DNA of 14,917 bases from Chthonomonas sp. UBA1950. GTDB taxonomy: Bacteria > Armatimonadota > Fimbriimonadia > Fimbriimonadales > Fimbriimonadaceae. Both the position numbers and the translations under genes were made by a program. The stretch covers positions 1-14,917 of the forward strand of contig DDEQ01000038.1 of NCBI GenBank assembly GCA_002336105.1, written 5' to 3'. Every line of letters starts with the position of its first letter. Position 1 is the stretch's first letter. Below are positions 7,374 through 14,331 of the stretch, piece by piece. The notes beneath the pieces were generated by a model. It saw nothing but the letters and a program-made list of their open reading frames with translations, had not been told where the DNA came from and searched no databases.

Positions 7374-8888
7374 ATGAAGACCAAAGCCGCTCAAGCCCAA
7401 ATTTGGTTCGTAACCGGCAGCCAGCACCTTTACGGTGCAGAAGCCCTCAAGCAAGTTGCTGAGAATGCTCAACTTGTCGCGAAAGCGCTCGACTCGTCAC
7501 CTTCAATTCCATTACCCGTTGTCTATAAACCGATTTTAACGGGTCCGGATGAGATTCGACAGCTTGTCCTTGAGGCTAACAGCGATCCCAACTGCGCGGG
7601 CCTTGTCTTATGGATGCACACCTTCTCTCCGTCGAAAATGTGGATCGGTGGCCTGAGCCAACTCAGAAAGCCTTTCGCTCACCTTCATACGCAGGCTAAT
7701 CGTGACCTACCTTGGGACACGATCGACATGGACTTCATGAACCTCAACCAAGCAGCTCATGGAGATCGCGAAGCCGGATTCATTCACACCCGGCTTCGAC
7801 TGGGAAGAAAGGTGATCGTGGGTCATTGGAGCGACCCTGAAACTCAGAAGCAGTTAGGAGATTGGGCAAGAGTTGCCAGAGGTTGGGCTGACCTCCAGGG
7901 CGCCAAGCTATGCCGATTTGGCGACAACATGCGCCAAGTCGCGGTCACTGAAGGTGACAAGGTCGCCGCGGAAGCAAGGTTTGGGTTCGCAACCAATGGT
8001 TATGGCGTCGGCGATCTGGTTAAAGTGGTCAACGAGGTTTCAGATAGCGCCGTTGCAGACCTTTATACGCAATATATTGAGAGCTACGACGTCGCCCCTG
8101 AGCTGCAAAAAGGCGGAGACCGCTACTCTTCACTGGTTGATGCGGCAAAGCTTGAGCTCGGTATCCGAGCATTTCTTGAGTCAGGCGACTTCATAGGTTT
8201 CACCACTACTTTCGAAGATTTGCACGGGATCGCTCAGCTACCCGGTCTTGCCTGCCAGAGACTCATGGCGGATGGTTACGGATTCGGCGCTGAAGGAGAC
8301 TGGAAGACCGCCGCTCTTCTTCGATTCATGAAAGTGGTTGCCGATGGGACCGATGGAGGGACCTCCTTTATGGAGGATTACACTTATCATCTCGATCCGC
8401 AAAAACCTCAGGTTCTCGGCGCTCACATGCTAGAGATCTGCCCGTCCATTGCAAAGAGTAAGCCTAAGATGGAGATTCACCCGCTCGGCATCGGCGGAAA
8501 AGACGATCCTGTCCGGCTGGTCTTCGACGCTCCCGCAGGTCCAGCGCTAAATGCCAGTTTGATCGACCTCGGAAATCGCTTCCGGCTGATCGTTCACGAA
8601 GTAGACGCCGTCGAGCCGCCTCCGATGCCCAATCTACCGGTCGCACGGGCGCTCTGGGAGTGCAAACCGGACTTCAAGACGGGAATCGCGGCGTGGATCT
8701 ACGCTGGCGGAGCACATCACACGGGTTACAGCTACTCGGTGACAACTGAGCAACTTCGCGATTTTGCTGAGATCGCTGGAATCGAAGTCGTGGTTATCGA
8801 TCAGGACACCAAGCTAGATTCGTTTAAGAACGAGCTACGCTGGAACGACCTGTATTGGCACTTAGCGCCGGGTATCCGAGGTTCCTAA
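7374..8888 (+). CDS. araA: L-arabinose isomerase
   Basis: Interconverts L-arabinose and L-ribulose (Mn2+-dependent), the first step of arabinose use. The 504-aa protein aligns by eye along its length with Escherichia coli AraA: WFVTGSQHLYG, LWMHTFSPSKMWIGGL, DMDFMNLNQAAHG, LCRFGDNMR, TTTFEDLHG, GEGDWKTAALLR-like, GGTSFMEDYTYH and AGGAHHT. The metal and catalytic positions are kept: Glu307, Glu334, His351 and His448 or 449, matching E. coli Glu306, Glu333, His350 and His450. I start at ATG 7374, which has GGGAA upstream and gives the standard N-terminus; GTG 7347 and ATG 7362 are in-frame alternatives. No other ara genes (kinase, epimerase, AraC) are in the window, so this is a stand-alone isomerase here. 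mqnD starts 24 nt after its stop. Confidence 0.96.
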   Translation: MKTKAAQAQIWFVTGSQHLYGAEALKQVAENAQLVAKALDSSPSIPLPVVYKPILTGPDEIRQLVLEANSDPNCAGLVLWMHTFSPSKMWIGGLSQLRKPFAHLHTQANRDLPWDTIDMDFMNLNQAAHGDREAGFIHTRLRLGRKVIVGHWSDPETQKQLGDWARVARGWADLQGAKLCRFGDNMRQVAVTEGDKVAAEARFGFATNGYGVGDLVKVVNEVSDSAVADLYTQYIESYDVAPELQKGGDRYSSLVDAAKLELGIRAFLESGDFIGFTTTFEDLHGIAQLPGLACQRLMADGYGFGAEGDWKTAALLRFMKVVADGTDGGTSFMEDYTYHLDPQKPQVLGAHMLEICPSIAKSKPKMEIHPLGIGGKDDPVRLVFDAPAGPALNASLIDLGNRFRLIVHEVDAVEPPPMPNLPVARALWECKPDFKTGIAAWIYAGGAHHTGYSYSVTTEQLRDFAEIAGIEVVVIDQDTKLDSFKNELRWNDLYWHLAPGIRGS

Positions 8889-8912
8889 ACGGAATCCGGT
8901 ACCCTATAGTGT

Positions 8913-9755
8913 ATGAAAATTCGGCTGGGCCATTCGCCCGACTCTGACGACGCGTTTATGTTTTGGGGCTTGGCTCGAGGAGCGGTGAAAACCGACTACG
9001 ACTTCGAGCACATTTTGCGAGACATCCAAACGCTCAATGAGTGGGCGATGGAAGGCAAACTGGAATCGACAGCGATTTCGGTTCACGCTTTTGCTTACGT
9101 GGCGGATAAGTACGCACTTCTCCGTCACGGCGGTTCATTCGGCGATGACTACGGTCCAATGATCGTTTCAAAAACGCCAATGACCAATGAAGAACTGAAA
9201 GAAACTGTCATTGCGGTGCCAGGCAAGTTCACTTCAGCATTCCTTGCTCTCAATCTCTTCTTTGCCGAGAAGTTTGGAAATGGAGTTAAGCCGAAGTTTG
9301 AGGTGGTTCCTTTCGATGAGATCATCCCGGCGATTCAGTCGGACAAGTACAAGGCAGGCCTCATCATTCACGAGGGCCAGCTCACCTACGGGAAAGAAGG
9401 ACTCGTCCTCATCGCAGATATGGGAGTTTGGTGGAAATCAACGACAGGTCTTCCGCTGCCTCTTGGCGTCAACGTGGTTCGAAAGGACCTTGGCCCAGAT
9501 GCTGTCGTCGAAGTCAGCCGATGCATGCGCGAGAGCATCAACGCGGGGTTGAATAACCGCGAAAAGGCTCTTGATTACGCTCTTGAGTTCGCTCGAGGAA
9601 TGGATACGCCCACCAGCGACGAGTTCGTCGGTATGTATGTCAATCAGCGAACGGTCGATATGGGTGAAGACGGCGTGAAGTCCATCAAGCTCTTCTTGAA
9701 GCGAGGCGCAGAGGCAGGCATCGTCCCAGCGGTCGAAGTCTCTGTTATCGACTAA
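8913..9755 (+). CDS. mqnD: 1,4-dihydroxy-6-naphthoate synthase (futalosine pathway)
   Basis: Converts cyclic dehypoxanthine futalosine to 1,4-dihydroxy-6-naphthoate in the futalosine route to menaquinone; cytoplasmic. The 280-aa length is typical. Family landmarks: IRLGHSPDSDDAFMFWGLARG at the N-terminus, ILRDIQTLNEWAMEGKL, RHGGSFGDDYGPMIV, AVPGKFTSAFL, and AGLIIHEGQLTY with His153 corresponding to the catalytic His of Thermus MqnD, then ADMGVWW and TGLPLPLGVNVVRKDLG. ATG at 8913 fits the family N-terminus although the Shine-Dalgarno is weak. It lies 24 nt after araA and ends before a strong terminator. It implies menaquinone as the quinone, which would suit electron supply to the nearby cytochrome conduit; that link is inference. 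Confidence 0.95.
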   Translation: MKIRLGHSPDSDDAFMFWGLARGAVKTDYDFEHILRDIQTLNEWAMEGKLESTAISVHAFAYVADKYALLRHGGSFGDDYGPMIVSKTPMTNEELKETVIAVPGKFTSAFLALNLFFAEKFGNGVKPKFEVVPFDEIIPAIQSDKYKAGLIIHEGQLTYGKEGLVLIADMGVWWKSTTGLPLPLGVNVVRKDLGPDAVVEVSRCMRESINAGLNNREKALDYALEFARGMDTPTSDEFVGMYVNQRTVDMGEDGVKSIKLFLKRGAEAGIVPAVEVSVID

Positions 9756-9767
9756 TCGACGTTATTT

Positions 9768-9816
9768 CAAGCAATAAAGCAGCTGATGTGGCTCACATCA
9801 GCTGCTTTATTGCTTG
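9768..9816. terminator. Bidirectional intrinsic terminator, 23-bp perfect stem
   Basis: CAAGCAATAAAGC... at 9768-9790 is perfectly complementary to 9794-9816, leaving a 3-nt GCT loop. It sits between mqnD (plus, ends 9755) and the convergent mannose-1-phosphate guanylyltransferase gene (minus, ends 9832). The A/T-rich outer arm can serve as the U-rich tail in either direction. Confidence 0.85.
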
Positions 9817-9831
9817 TCCAACTAGTTACTT

Positions 9832-10908
9832 CTATCGGACTTCGTAGACCTTTCGGGCGACATCTCTCACACGTTGAACTTGAGACTTGTCACACACAAG
9901 GACACCGTGCTCGGTAGCCACGACAACAACGTTTTCAACGCCAACCAACCCGACAAAAAACTCACTCGATTCGTTCACAACGATGCAGCCTTTCGCATCG
10001 AGCATAACGGTCGAGCCTCTCGCGACATTGCCTAGATCGTCGCATGCGTGCGATCGCTCAATGGCATCCCAGGCACCGACGTCATCCCAGGGAAAGTCGG
10101 AAGGGACGCAGTGCACAGTCTTTGCTCGTTCCATGACGGCGTAGTCAAAAGCAAGGTTGGGTAACCGAGCAAATGCTAACTCAGCTCCGTTGTGATCCGA
10201 TTTTTGAAGGGCATCTGCGATCAAGTCGATCACATCGGCAACCTCCGGTTGAGCTTGCTTAAATTCTTTCTTGAAGCCTTCCACGGTGAAGAAGAACATC
10301 CCGGCATTCCAATAAAAGTTGCCAGAACTCACAAATTCTTCTGCGGTTGCCTGATCGGGCTTCTCGCGGAAACTGCTTGCGCGATAGGCGAACCGTCCGC
10401 TCTCTAGCGTGATTTGATCCGCTTTGGACGTTTCGATGTAACCGTAACCTGTCTCAGCTCGATCTGGCGTAATTCCAATAGTCACAAGCCCAGATGTCTG
10501 CTCAGCAACTTCGAGCGCAACCGCGACCGTTTGACGAAACTTCTCTGGCTCACCGATGAGGTGATCGGCAGTAACGACCGCTATCGTCGCGTCTTCGAAA
10601 CCAGCGGCCACGAGGCTAGCCACTGTCCAAACCAAAGCGCCAAGCGTATTTCTCTTGATCGGCTCGGCAAGAATATTCGGCGTCGGCACAACTCCAGCTT
10701 CACTGATAGGCTCTGCTAAGGCTTTGCTGGTTGAGATGAAAACGTGGTCTCCGCCAACAAGTGGGATCAAGCGATTGACCGCTTCCTCCAACATGGTCTC
10801 GTCTGGACTAGTGAGTTTGAGGAGCTGTTTGGGCTGTCCTGGCCGGGATAATGGCCAAAACCTCTCACCAGAGCCGCCTGCCATCACAACTGCAAGTCGC
10901 TGTGCCAT
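9832..10908 (-). CDS. Mannose-1-phosphate guanylyltransferase (monofunctional)
   Basis: Makes GDP-mannose from mannose-1-phosphate and GTP for polysaccharide or glycan synthesis; cytoplasmic. The 358-aa protein has the nucleotidyltransferase signature AGGSGERFWPLSRPGQPKQ near residues 9-27, then PNILAEPIKRNTLGALVW, VVTADHLIGEPEKF, TGYGYIE, FREKPDQATAEEFV, YWNAGMFFF and FDYAVMERA, all typical of the ManC/GMP family. It stops after the nucleotidyltransferase and short beta-helix part, so the C-terminal isomerase (cupin) domain of bifunctional ManC is missing. The start is ATG 10908 or TTG 10914: an AGGGG element stands 12 nt before the ATG but only 6 nt before the TTG, so the TTG (two extra codons) is a real alternative. 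It is divergent from the transglutaminase gene across about 75 nt. Confidence 0.9.
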   Translation of the reverse strand: MAQRLAVVMAGGSGERFWPLSRPGQPKQLLKLTSPDETMLEEAVNRLIPLVGGDHVFISTSKALAEPISEAGVVPTPNILAEPIKRNTLGALVWTVASLVAAGFEDATIAVVTADHLIGEPEKFRQTVAVALEVAEQTSGLVTIGITPDRAETGYGYIETSKADQITLESGRFAYRASSFREKPDQATAEEFVSSGNFYWNAGMFFFTVEGFKKEFKQAQPEVADVIDLIADALQKSDHNGAELAFARLPNLAFDYAVMERAKTVHCVPSDFPWDDVGAWDAIERSHACDDLGNVARGSTVMLDAKGCIVVNESSEFFVGLVGVENVVVVATEHGVLVCDKSQVQRVRDVARKVYEVR

Positions 10909-10914
10909 AGGCAA

Positions 10915-10988
10915 AAGATACCCCTAGACAGATTGCTAGATTGGTGCTATCGTAAAGTTTTGGTCTCGTTCCTGCATCTAAGGCTCTC
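10915..10988. promoter_or_regulatory. Short divergent promoter region
   Basis: These 74 nt separate the guanylyltransferase gene (minus) from the transglutaminase gene (plus), so both promoters must overlap here or reach into the coding ends. AAGG at about 10979-10983 lies 6 nt before the ATG at 10989. I could not identify a convincing -35/-10 pair. Confidence 0.4.
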
Positions 10989-12260
10989 ATGCGACGAACA
11001 CTAGCCCTTGCGATCCTCACGAGCCTTGTCTCCTTCGCTAACGCCACCGTCAAAATCCTTGACCTTCGGGTGACTGATTCGAGTGGCAGGAACGTCGAGA
11101 TGAAGGTTGGGGAGCAATACTATCTGTGCGCCGACATTTTGGTTTTAAATCAAACCAGGCCTTACTCCTTTACCTACTCAACGCCAGATCGAAACAAGGC
11201 CACCCCCCGAATCACCTTCGGCGTAAGGTCCAACGGAACCTATCACGTGGTGTGGGGCACTTTTGTTCCGCTATACGATGGAGCCCAATCCATATCCGTA
11301 AGCTGCACCTCCGCTTCTTCAATTTTCTCGAAGTCTTTCACCCCGACTCCGAGCAACTCTGCAATTGAATCCTTCAACTCTAAAACCCTCAGTGCTTCTT
11401 GGGGTGCCTCCGTCACCCTCGACCGAACCACCAAACAAATCGCGGCTTGGCTTCCTGTTCCAATCGACTCGTCGAACCAAACTGTTCTCTCTTCGGCTTG
11501 GCCAGGGGGTGCTCAGCAACTATCAAATGAAAGTGGCGATCCAGCAGAGATCGTCTCAGTGGCGAACTCCAGATCACTTTCCGTTCAAGCAACTTCCTCC
11601 GTTCTCGCTTCTGGTGTTAGAATTTCAGCCGCACAACTCAGCTCAGTTCCTATGAGTTCGATTTCGAGAGACGAGTTCCGATCGTGGCTGTCCGCCGAAA
11701 CCCGAGCACAGTCATCCAACGCCCAGATTGTTAACTTTGCTAAGACCGCTACGCGGGGAATGACCTCTTCAACGTCGGTTTATGATGCCGCCAAGGCCAT
11801 CTACCAATCGATTTTGAGCCGATCAACCTACACCAAGCGTAACTCAGCTCCCGACGCTCTTTACGCATTGCAGAACAGAAAGGGTGAATGCGGCGACCTA
11901 AGCGCACTGTTCGTCGCCTCATGCCGAGCTGTCGGTATTCCAGCTCGAGCAGTCACGGGATTTGCGACGGGAACCAGCCAGTGGCACGTTTGGGCTGAGT
12001 TCAACGTTCCAGGATACGGCTGGGTTTCGGTTGATCCTGCCTACGCCGTAACCCTGCAACCCAAAGCAACGACTCCGCTCTACTTCGGTGTCATTCCAGA
12101 GATGAACAATCGAATCGCGATGAGTGTTGGGTTCTCTCATTCGGTGGGGGGCTTCAGCACCGACTTCCTCCAAACACCCCAGGTGTATTGGACCAGCGGA
12201 TCCAGAATGAAGAGCGGTCAACTGATCAGCCAACTGGTCGTTTCGGCTAACCAACCCTAG
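10989..12260 (+). CDS. Secreted transglutaminase-like superfamily protein
   Basis: 423-aa protein with an N-terminal signal peptide (MRRTLALAILTSLVSFANA) and a C-terminal transglutaminase-like (papain-fold) domain. The catalytic triad is visible: Cys301 in GECGDLSALFVASCRAVGIPAR, His333 in QWHVWAEF and Asp349 in GWVSVDPA. Bacterial members often act as cysteine proteases or peptide/amide-processing enzymes rather than true cross-linkers, so substrate is unknown. Residues 20-115 look like a beta-rich domain with no name I can give. The middle (residues 140-225) resembles the beta-sandwich that commonly precedes this domain (WLPVPIDSSNQTVLSSAW). It is a single gene closed by its own terminator at 12283-12318. 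Location is periplasmic or extracellular by inference from the signal peptide. Confidence 0.88.
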   Translation: MRRTLALAILTSLVSFANATVKILDLRVTDSSGRNVEMKVGEQYYLCADILVLNQTRPYSFTYSTPDRNKATPRITFGVRSNGTYHVVWGTFVPLYDGAQSISVSCTSASSIFSKSFTPTPSNSAIESFNSKTLSASWGASVTLDRTTKQIAAWLPVPIDSSNQTVLSSAWPGGAQQLSNESGDPAEIVSVANSRSLSVQATSSVLASGVRISAAQLSSVPMSSISRDEFRSWLSAETRAQSSNAQIVNFAKTATRGMTSSTSVYDAAKAIYQSILSRSTYTKRNSAPDALYALQNRKGECGDLSALFVASCRAVGIPARAVTGFATGTSQWHVWAEFNVPGYGWVSVDPAYAVTLQPKATTPLYFGVIPEMNNRIAMSVGFSHSVGGFSTDFLQTPQVYWTSGSRMKSGQLISQLVVSANQP

Positions 12261-12282
12261 TCTCACGTCGCTTGAGTAATCG

Positions 12283-12318
12283 AAGGGGCTGCCTCAACCA
12301 AGGTGGCCCCTTTTCTTT
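12283..12318 (+). terminator. Rho-independent terminator of the transglutaminase gene
   Basis: AAGGGGCTGCC (12283-12293) pairs with GGTGGCCCCTT (12302-12312) through 11 base pairs including two G-U wobbles, with an 8-nt loop, followed by TTCTTT. It starts 22 nt after the stop codon. Confidence 0.85.
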
Positions 12319-12370
12319 GCCTGAGGCATTAAGTTTGGTACGAATACAAAGTGCTGAGCTTCTTTGATCG

Positions 12371-12469
12371 TTATCGATTTCGACACAACAAACGATGGCA
12401 AGTTGGTGGCTGGTAGATCGTCTGCGGCTACGCCGCAAATACAAAGCGCTCTCCAGCGAGCGCACTCCA
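12371..12469 (+). repeat. REP-like dispersed repeat, copy A
   Basis: This 99-bp stretch aligns without length change to 14391-14489. Shared blocks are TTATCGATTTCGAC, AACGAT, CTG/CTGGT, GTCTGCGGCT(A/C)CGCCGC and ACAAAGCGCTCTC(C/A)AGCGAGCGCACTCCA. It contains two hairpins: TGCGGC-TAC-GCCGCA (12423-12437) and GCGCTC-TCCAGC-GAGCGC (12446-12463). Weaker similarity extends upstream to about 12350 (GCTGAGCTTCT against GCTGTGCTTCT). The left-arm hairpin found in copy B is missing here. Confidence 0.8.
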
Positions 12470-12484
12470 TAGAGTTGGTTCTTG

Positions 12485-12502
12485 TTTGGAGTGCGCGGGC
12501 TT
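12485..12502 (+). repeat. Truncated REP head fragment
   Basis: TTTGGAGTGCGCGGGCTT is identical to the start of copy B (14330-14347) but stops before the right half of the hairpin. It lies 8 nt beyond the stop codon of the hypothetical gene on the minus strand, and together with the end of copy A forms a 10-bp inverted pair (GCGCACTCCA / TGGAGTGCGC, 12460-12469 and 12487-12496). Confidence 0.7.
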
Positions 12503-12510
12503 ACAACCGA

Positions 12511-13017
12511 CTAGTCTATAAGCTCCTCAATCAAACGCTGTTCAGTAGGAGAACCGGTTGAGGAACACAAGGGATAGCACACGGCCATGCAGGCAGCCTC
12601 AATCCGCGCGTATTGCCGAGACGAAGCAACCACGTAGTCGAAGAACCAGGCTCGCCAATGCCGAGTTTGTTGTTCGTATGCGTCCCACTCACACAAAACA
12701 GGCAATTCGAACTGCAAATATCCTGCTTCGCATAAATGCCATTGAATACGGTAGACCACTTCTGAGAGAACGCTGACGTCAAAGTCATCCCTCCCCCGCA
12801 GCGCACGTGTCAGATCGCTTTCTATGTTTAGCGCTGCGGTTGCGATAAGGTAGCGACGGCGGCACTCATAAAACAAACCCGACGGGCTCGCGTGTGAAGT
12901 TCCTTGCTCGTTGGCGTCAAACTCGTAGCTTTGTGCACTGACCCGAGATAATGGCTGGTTTCGGTAGCGGTCAAATGTCGCATGTGGATGCTCGCCTTTT
13001 TCGTTCAGCAAGCTCAT
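12511..13017 (-). CDS. Hypothetical protein coupled to the methyltransferase remnant
   Basis: 168-aa soluble protein that I do not recognise. No signal peptide or membrane segment is seen. It is rich in aromatic and charged residues (WHLCEAGYLQFELPVLCEWDAYEQQTRHWRAWFFDYV) and has five Cys, all in the C-terminal half, without a clear metal-binding pattern. Its ATG overlaps the stop of the upstream methyltransferase fragment by ATGA, and AGGAG lies 9 nt before the ATG, so translation was probably coupled to the methyltransferase. That position would suit an accessory or restriction subunit of the same system, but no nuclease motif is evident, so this is only a contextual suggestion. The gene may survive as a remnant since its partner is truncated. 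Confidence 0.6.
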   Translation of the reverse strand: MSLLNEKGEHPHATFDRYRNQPLSRVSAQSYEFDANEQGTSHASPSGLFYECRRRYLIATAALNIESDLTRALRGRDDFDVSVLSEVVYRIQWHLCEAGYLQFELPVLCEWDAYEQQTRHWRAWFFDYVVASSRQYARIEAACMAVCYPLCSSTGSPTEQRLIEELID

Positions 13018-13251
13018 GTCCCGCTGCTCCTAATCAGGTTGAGTTTGAGCAGGAACGCCAGAAGATCGGGCTCGGGGATGTGGGGGTCGATGCCGTAGGC
13101 AGCAGCGACGGCGGCGTCCAGCTTTTCATGCGCGTGACGAAGCCATGCGGGGCGCTCGTTGTACAGTCGGGTGAGGGTGCGGGCGGCAACCTTTGCCCGA
13201 GCTCCGGGTCTGGCGACGCGCCGGACGTAATGGGCTTCGGCCACTTCCGGT

Positions 13252-13296
13252 GCCCCTCGCCCCACTCCGGTGGGGAGAGGGGATGGGGTGAGGGGA
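13252..13296 (-). repeat. GC-rich palindromic repeat, in-frame copy 2
   Basis: On the minus strand this reads CCCCTCACCCCATCCCCTCT... and ends in GGGGCGAGGGGC. It is the inverted counterpart of the element at 13425-13466. It contains a CCCCAC-TCCG-GTGGGG hairpin (13260-13275) and is translated as part of LTPSPLPTGVGRGA. Confidence 0.75.
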
Positions 13297-13424
13297 TTTG
13301 GGGTCGCACAGTCGCTGCTCGCCGTCGCCGAGTTAGCCGGAGAAGTGTCATCAGAGGGTGCCGAATTCGAGGCCGAACTTGCAGGATTCGCCCGCATAGT
13401 TGTCGCCTCTTGACCCGCGCCGTT

Positions 13425-13466
13425 GCCCCTCACCCCCGGCCCCTCTCCCACGGAGGGGAGAGGGGA
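13425..13466 (+). repeat. GC-rich palindromic repeat, in-frame copy 1
   Basis: On the plus strand it reads CCCCTCACCCCCGGCCCCTC and continues to GGGGAGAGGGGA. CCCCTCTCCC (13440-13449) pairs perfectly with GGGAGAGGGG (13456-13465). The minus-strand frame through it is RSPLPSVGEGPGVRG. It is inverted relative to copy 2, 128 bp away. Confidence 0.75.
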
Positions 13467-13671
13467 GCGCGGTATCCACTTGTCCCATGGTCCGCCGACG
13501 GTGGCGGGAAAGACGAGGGTTTCTTCCATCGTCCATTCGGGCGGGTTCAGCCAATCGTGAATTGTTCAGGTCAAAGGTGAGAAGCGAATGGCGAAGGGGT
13601 TCGCTAACCACCGCTCAATCTTCGCGGTTAACGAGGTGAACCGTAGAAACGGCAAAGAGAACGGACGCGCG

Positions 13672-13699
13672 ATTCACTGTTCACTTTTCACCATTCACG
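13672..13699 (+). repeat. Four tandem 7-bp repeats (NTTCACN)
   Basis: Consecutive heptamers ATTCACT, GTTCACT, TTTCACC and ATTCACG, each sharing TTCAC, with no gaps. It lies between the truncated methyltransferase and the transposase-flanking REP copy. Confidence 0.7.
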
Positions 13700-13709
13700 A
13701 CCGGCAACC

Positions 13710-13754
13710 GTCTGCGCGGCGGAGACAAAGCGTTCTCAAGCGAACGCAGTCCAG
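13710..13754 (+). repeat. REP-like element, copy C (diverged), 3' side of the transposase gene
   Basis: GTCTGCGCGGCGGAGACAAA then GCGTTC-TCAAGC-GAACGC (13730-13747) matches the tail of copies A and B. The hairpin arms change from GCGCTC/GAGCGC to GCGTTC/GAACGC, a compensatory change that keeps pairing. It ends 5 nt before the stop of the transposase gene. Confidence 0.75.
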
Positions 13755-13759
13755 AGAGG

Positions 13760-14290
13760 CTAGAAGTCGTCGATCACGTTCACGCGATCCGTCGCAAACC
13801 CCATCACCGTCTCGTAAAACGCTAGTTCTGCTTTCGCCTTGAACCACTGTGCCGAGCACCATTCATATTGATCGGCTCTAGCGACCAACTTGTGATGCAC
13901 TGGGTTATTGTGAACGTAGGCGAGACGTGCCAAATACGACTTCTCGAAGGTCAGATGGGTATCCCAAAAACGGTACCACACTTGTCGGCCAGGAGCCGAA
14001 TCGAGCTTGTTTAGTTCGGTTGCCGTATGGGTATGCACTTTTCCGAGAAAACGCTGAAACTGTGCGCCTTCTTCTGGAGCAATGCCCACGAAGTGATAGT
14101 GGTTACTAAAGACGGCCCATGCTTGAATCTGCCAGCCAAATACTTCCGCTTCGCGCAACAGGGAGTCTTCGAGCAGGCTGAGCTTCTCAGGTGTGTCGAA
14201 AAGTCGCTCTTTGCAGTATGTGCCTGCCGTCACGCAGTAGAGCCCTGGGCCGCAGACCTGCCGCGATGGGGCGTGAGGCCAACTCTTCAT
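13760..14290 (-). CDS. REP-associated tyrosine transposase (RAYT, Y1/HUH family)
   Basis: 176-aa single-strand DNA transposase-like protein of the IS200-related Y1 family, of the domesticated RAYT type that acts on REP palindromes. The HUH metal-binding motif is visible as His64-Tyr-His66 in FSNHYHFVGI. The helix with the likely nucleophile is YLARLAYVHNNPVHHKLV (Tyr125, or Tyr119), followed by the family-typical QYEWCSAQWF in place of YxWSS. GLYCVTAGTY and AWAVFSNHYHF are also standard. Length is normal, with no frameshift. The ATG at 14290 has no strong Shine-Dalgarno. It is flanked by REP-like hairpin elements on both sides (13710-13754 and 14332-14489), as expected for a RAYT with its cognate REPs. 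There is no partner TnpB. Confidence 0.88.
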   Translation of the reverse strand: MKSWPHAPSRQVCGPGLYCVTAGTYCKERLFDTPEKLSLLEDSLLREAEVFGWQIQAWAVFSNHYHFVGIAPEEGAQFQRFLGKVHTHTATELNKLDSAPGRQVWYRFWDTHLTFEKSYLARLAYVHNNPVHHKLVARADQYEWCSAQWFKAKAELAFYETVMGFATDRVNVIDDF

Positions 14291-14331
14291 AGATCGAATG
14301 ATACGAAAGCAGTCGAACTTTCGTCAAGATT

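Larger units (their letters stand above)
13014..13565 (-). pseudogene. C-terminal remnant of a large Type II restriction-modification DNA methyltransferase
   Basis: The reading frame from 13565 (just after an in-frame TGA at 13566-13568) begins TIHDWLNPPEWTMEETLVFP and ends with RTLTRLYNERPAWLRHAHEKLDAAVAAAYG followed by LLAFLLKLNL. These are the characteristic last 150 or so residues of the roughly 900-1000-aa class I SAM-dependent DNA methyltransferases of Type IIG/IIL and PglX-like systems. The catalytic part (SAM binding, NPPY) is absent: upstream lie only stops, short repeats and a transposase gene. An ATG at 13529 could still allow a 171-aa product. Between the two conserved blocks, the normal linker is replaced or expanded by two inverted GC-rich palindromes translated as RSPLPSVGEGPGVRGNG and NPLTPSPLPTGVGRGA. 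Remnant status is well supported; its expression is unknown. Confidence 0.75.
13566..13759. other. Non-coding junction between methyltransferase remnant and transposase gene
   Basis: All reasonable frames are broken. It contains a heptamer repeat (13672-13699) and a REP-like hairpin (13710-13754). The sequence that should encode the rest of the methyltransferase is missing, so this is the probable deletion or rearrangement junction. Confidence 0.6.

Noticed and set aside
12951..13580. Plus-strand 209-aa frame over the methyltransferase remnant
   Set aside because: It is low-complexity Gly/Arg-rich translation of the palindromes. The minus strand carries the clear methyltransferase C-terminus.
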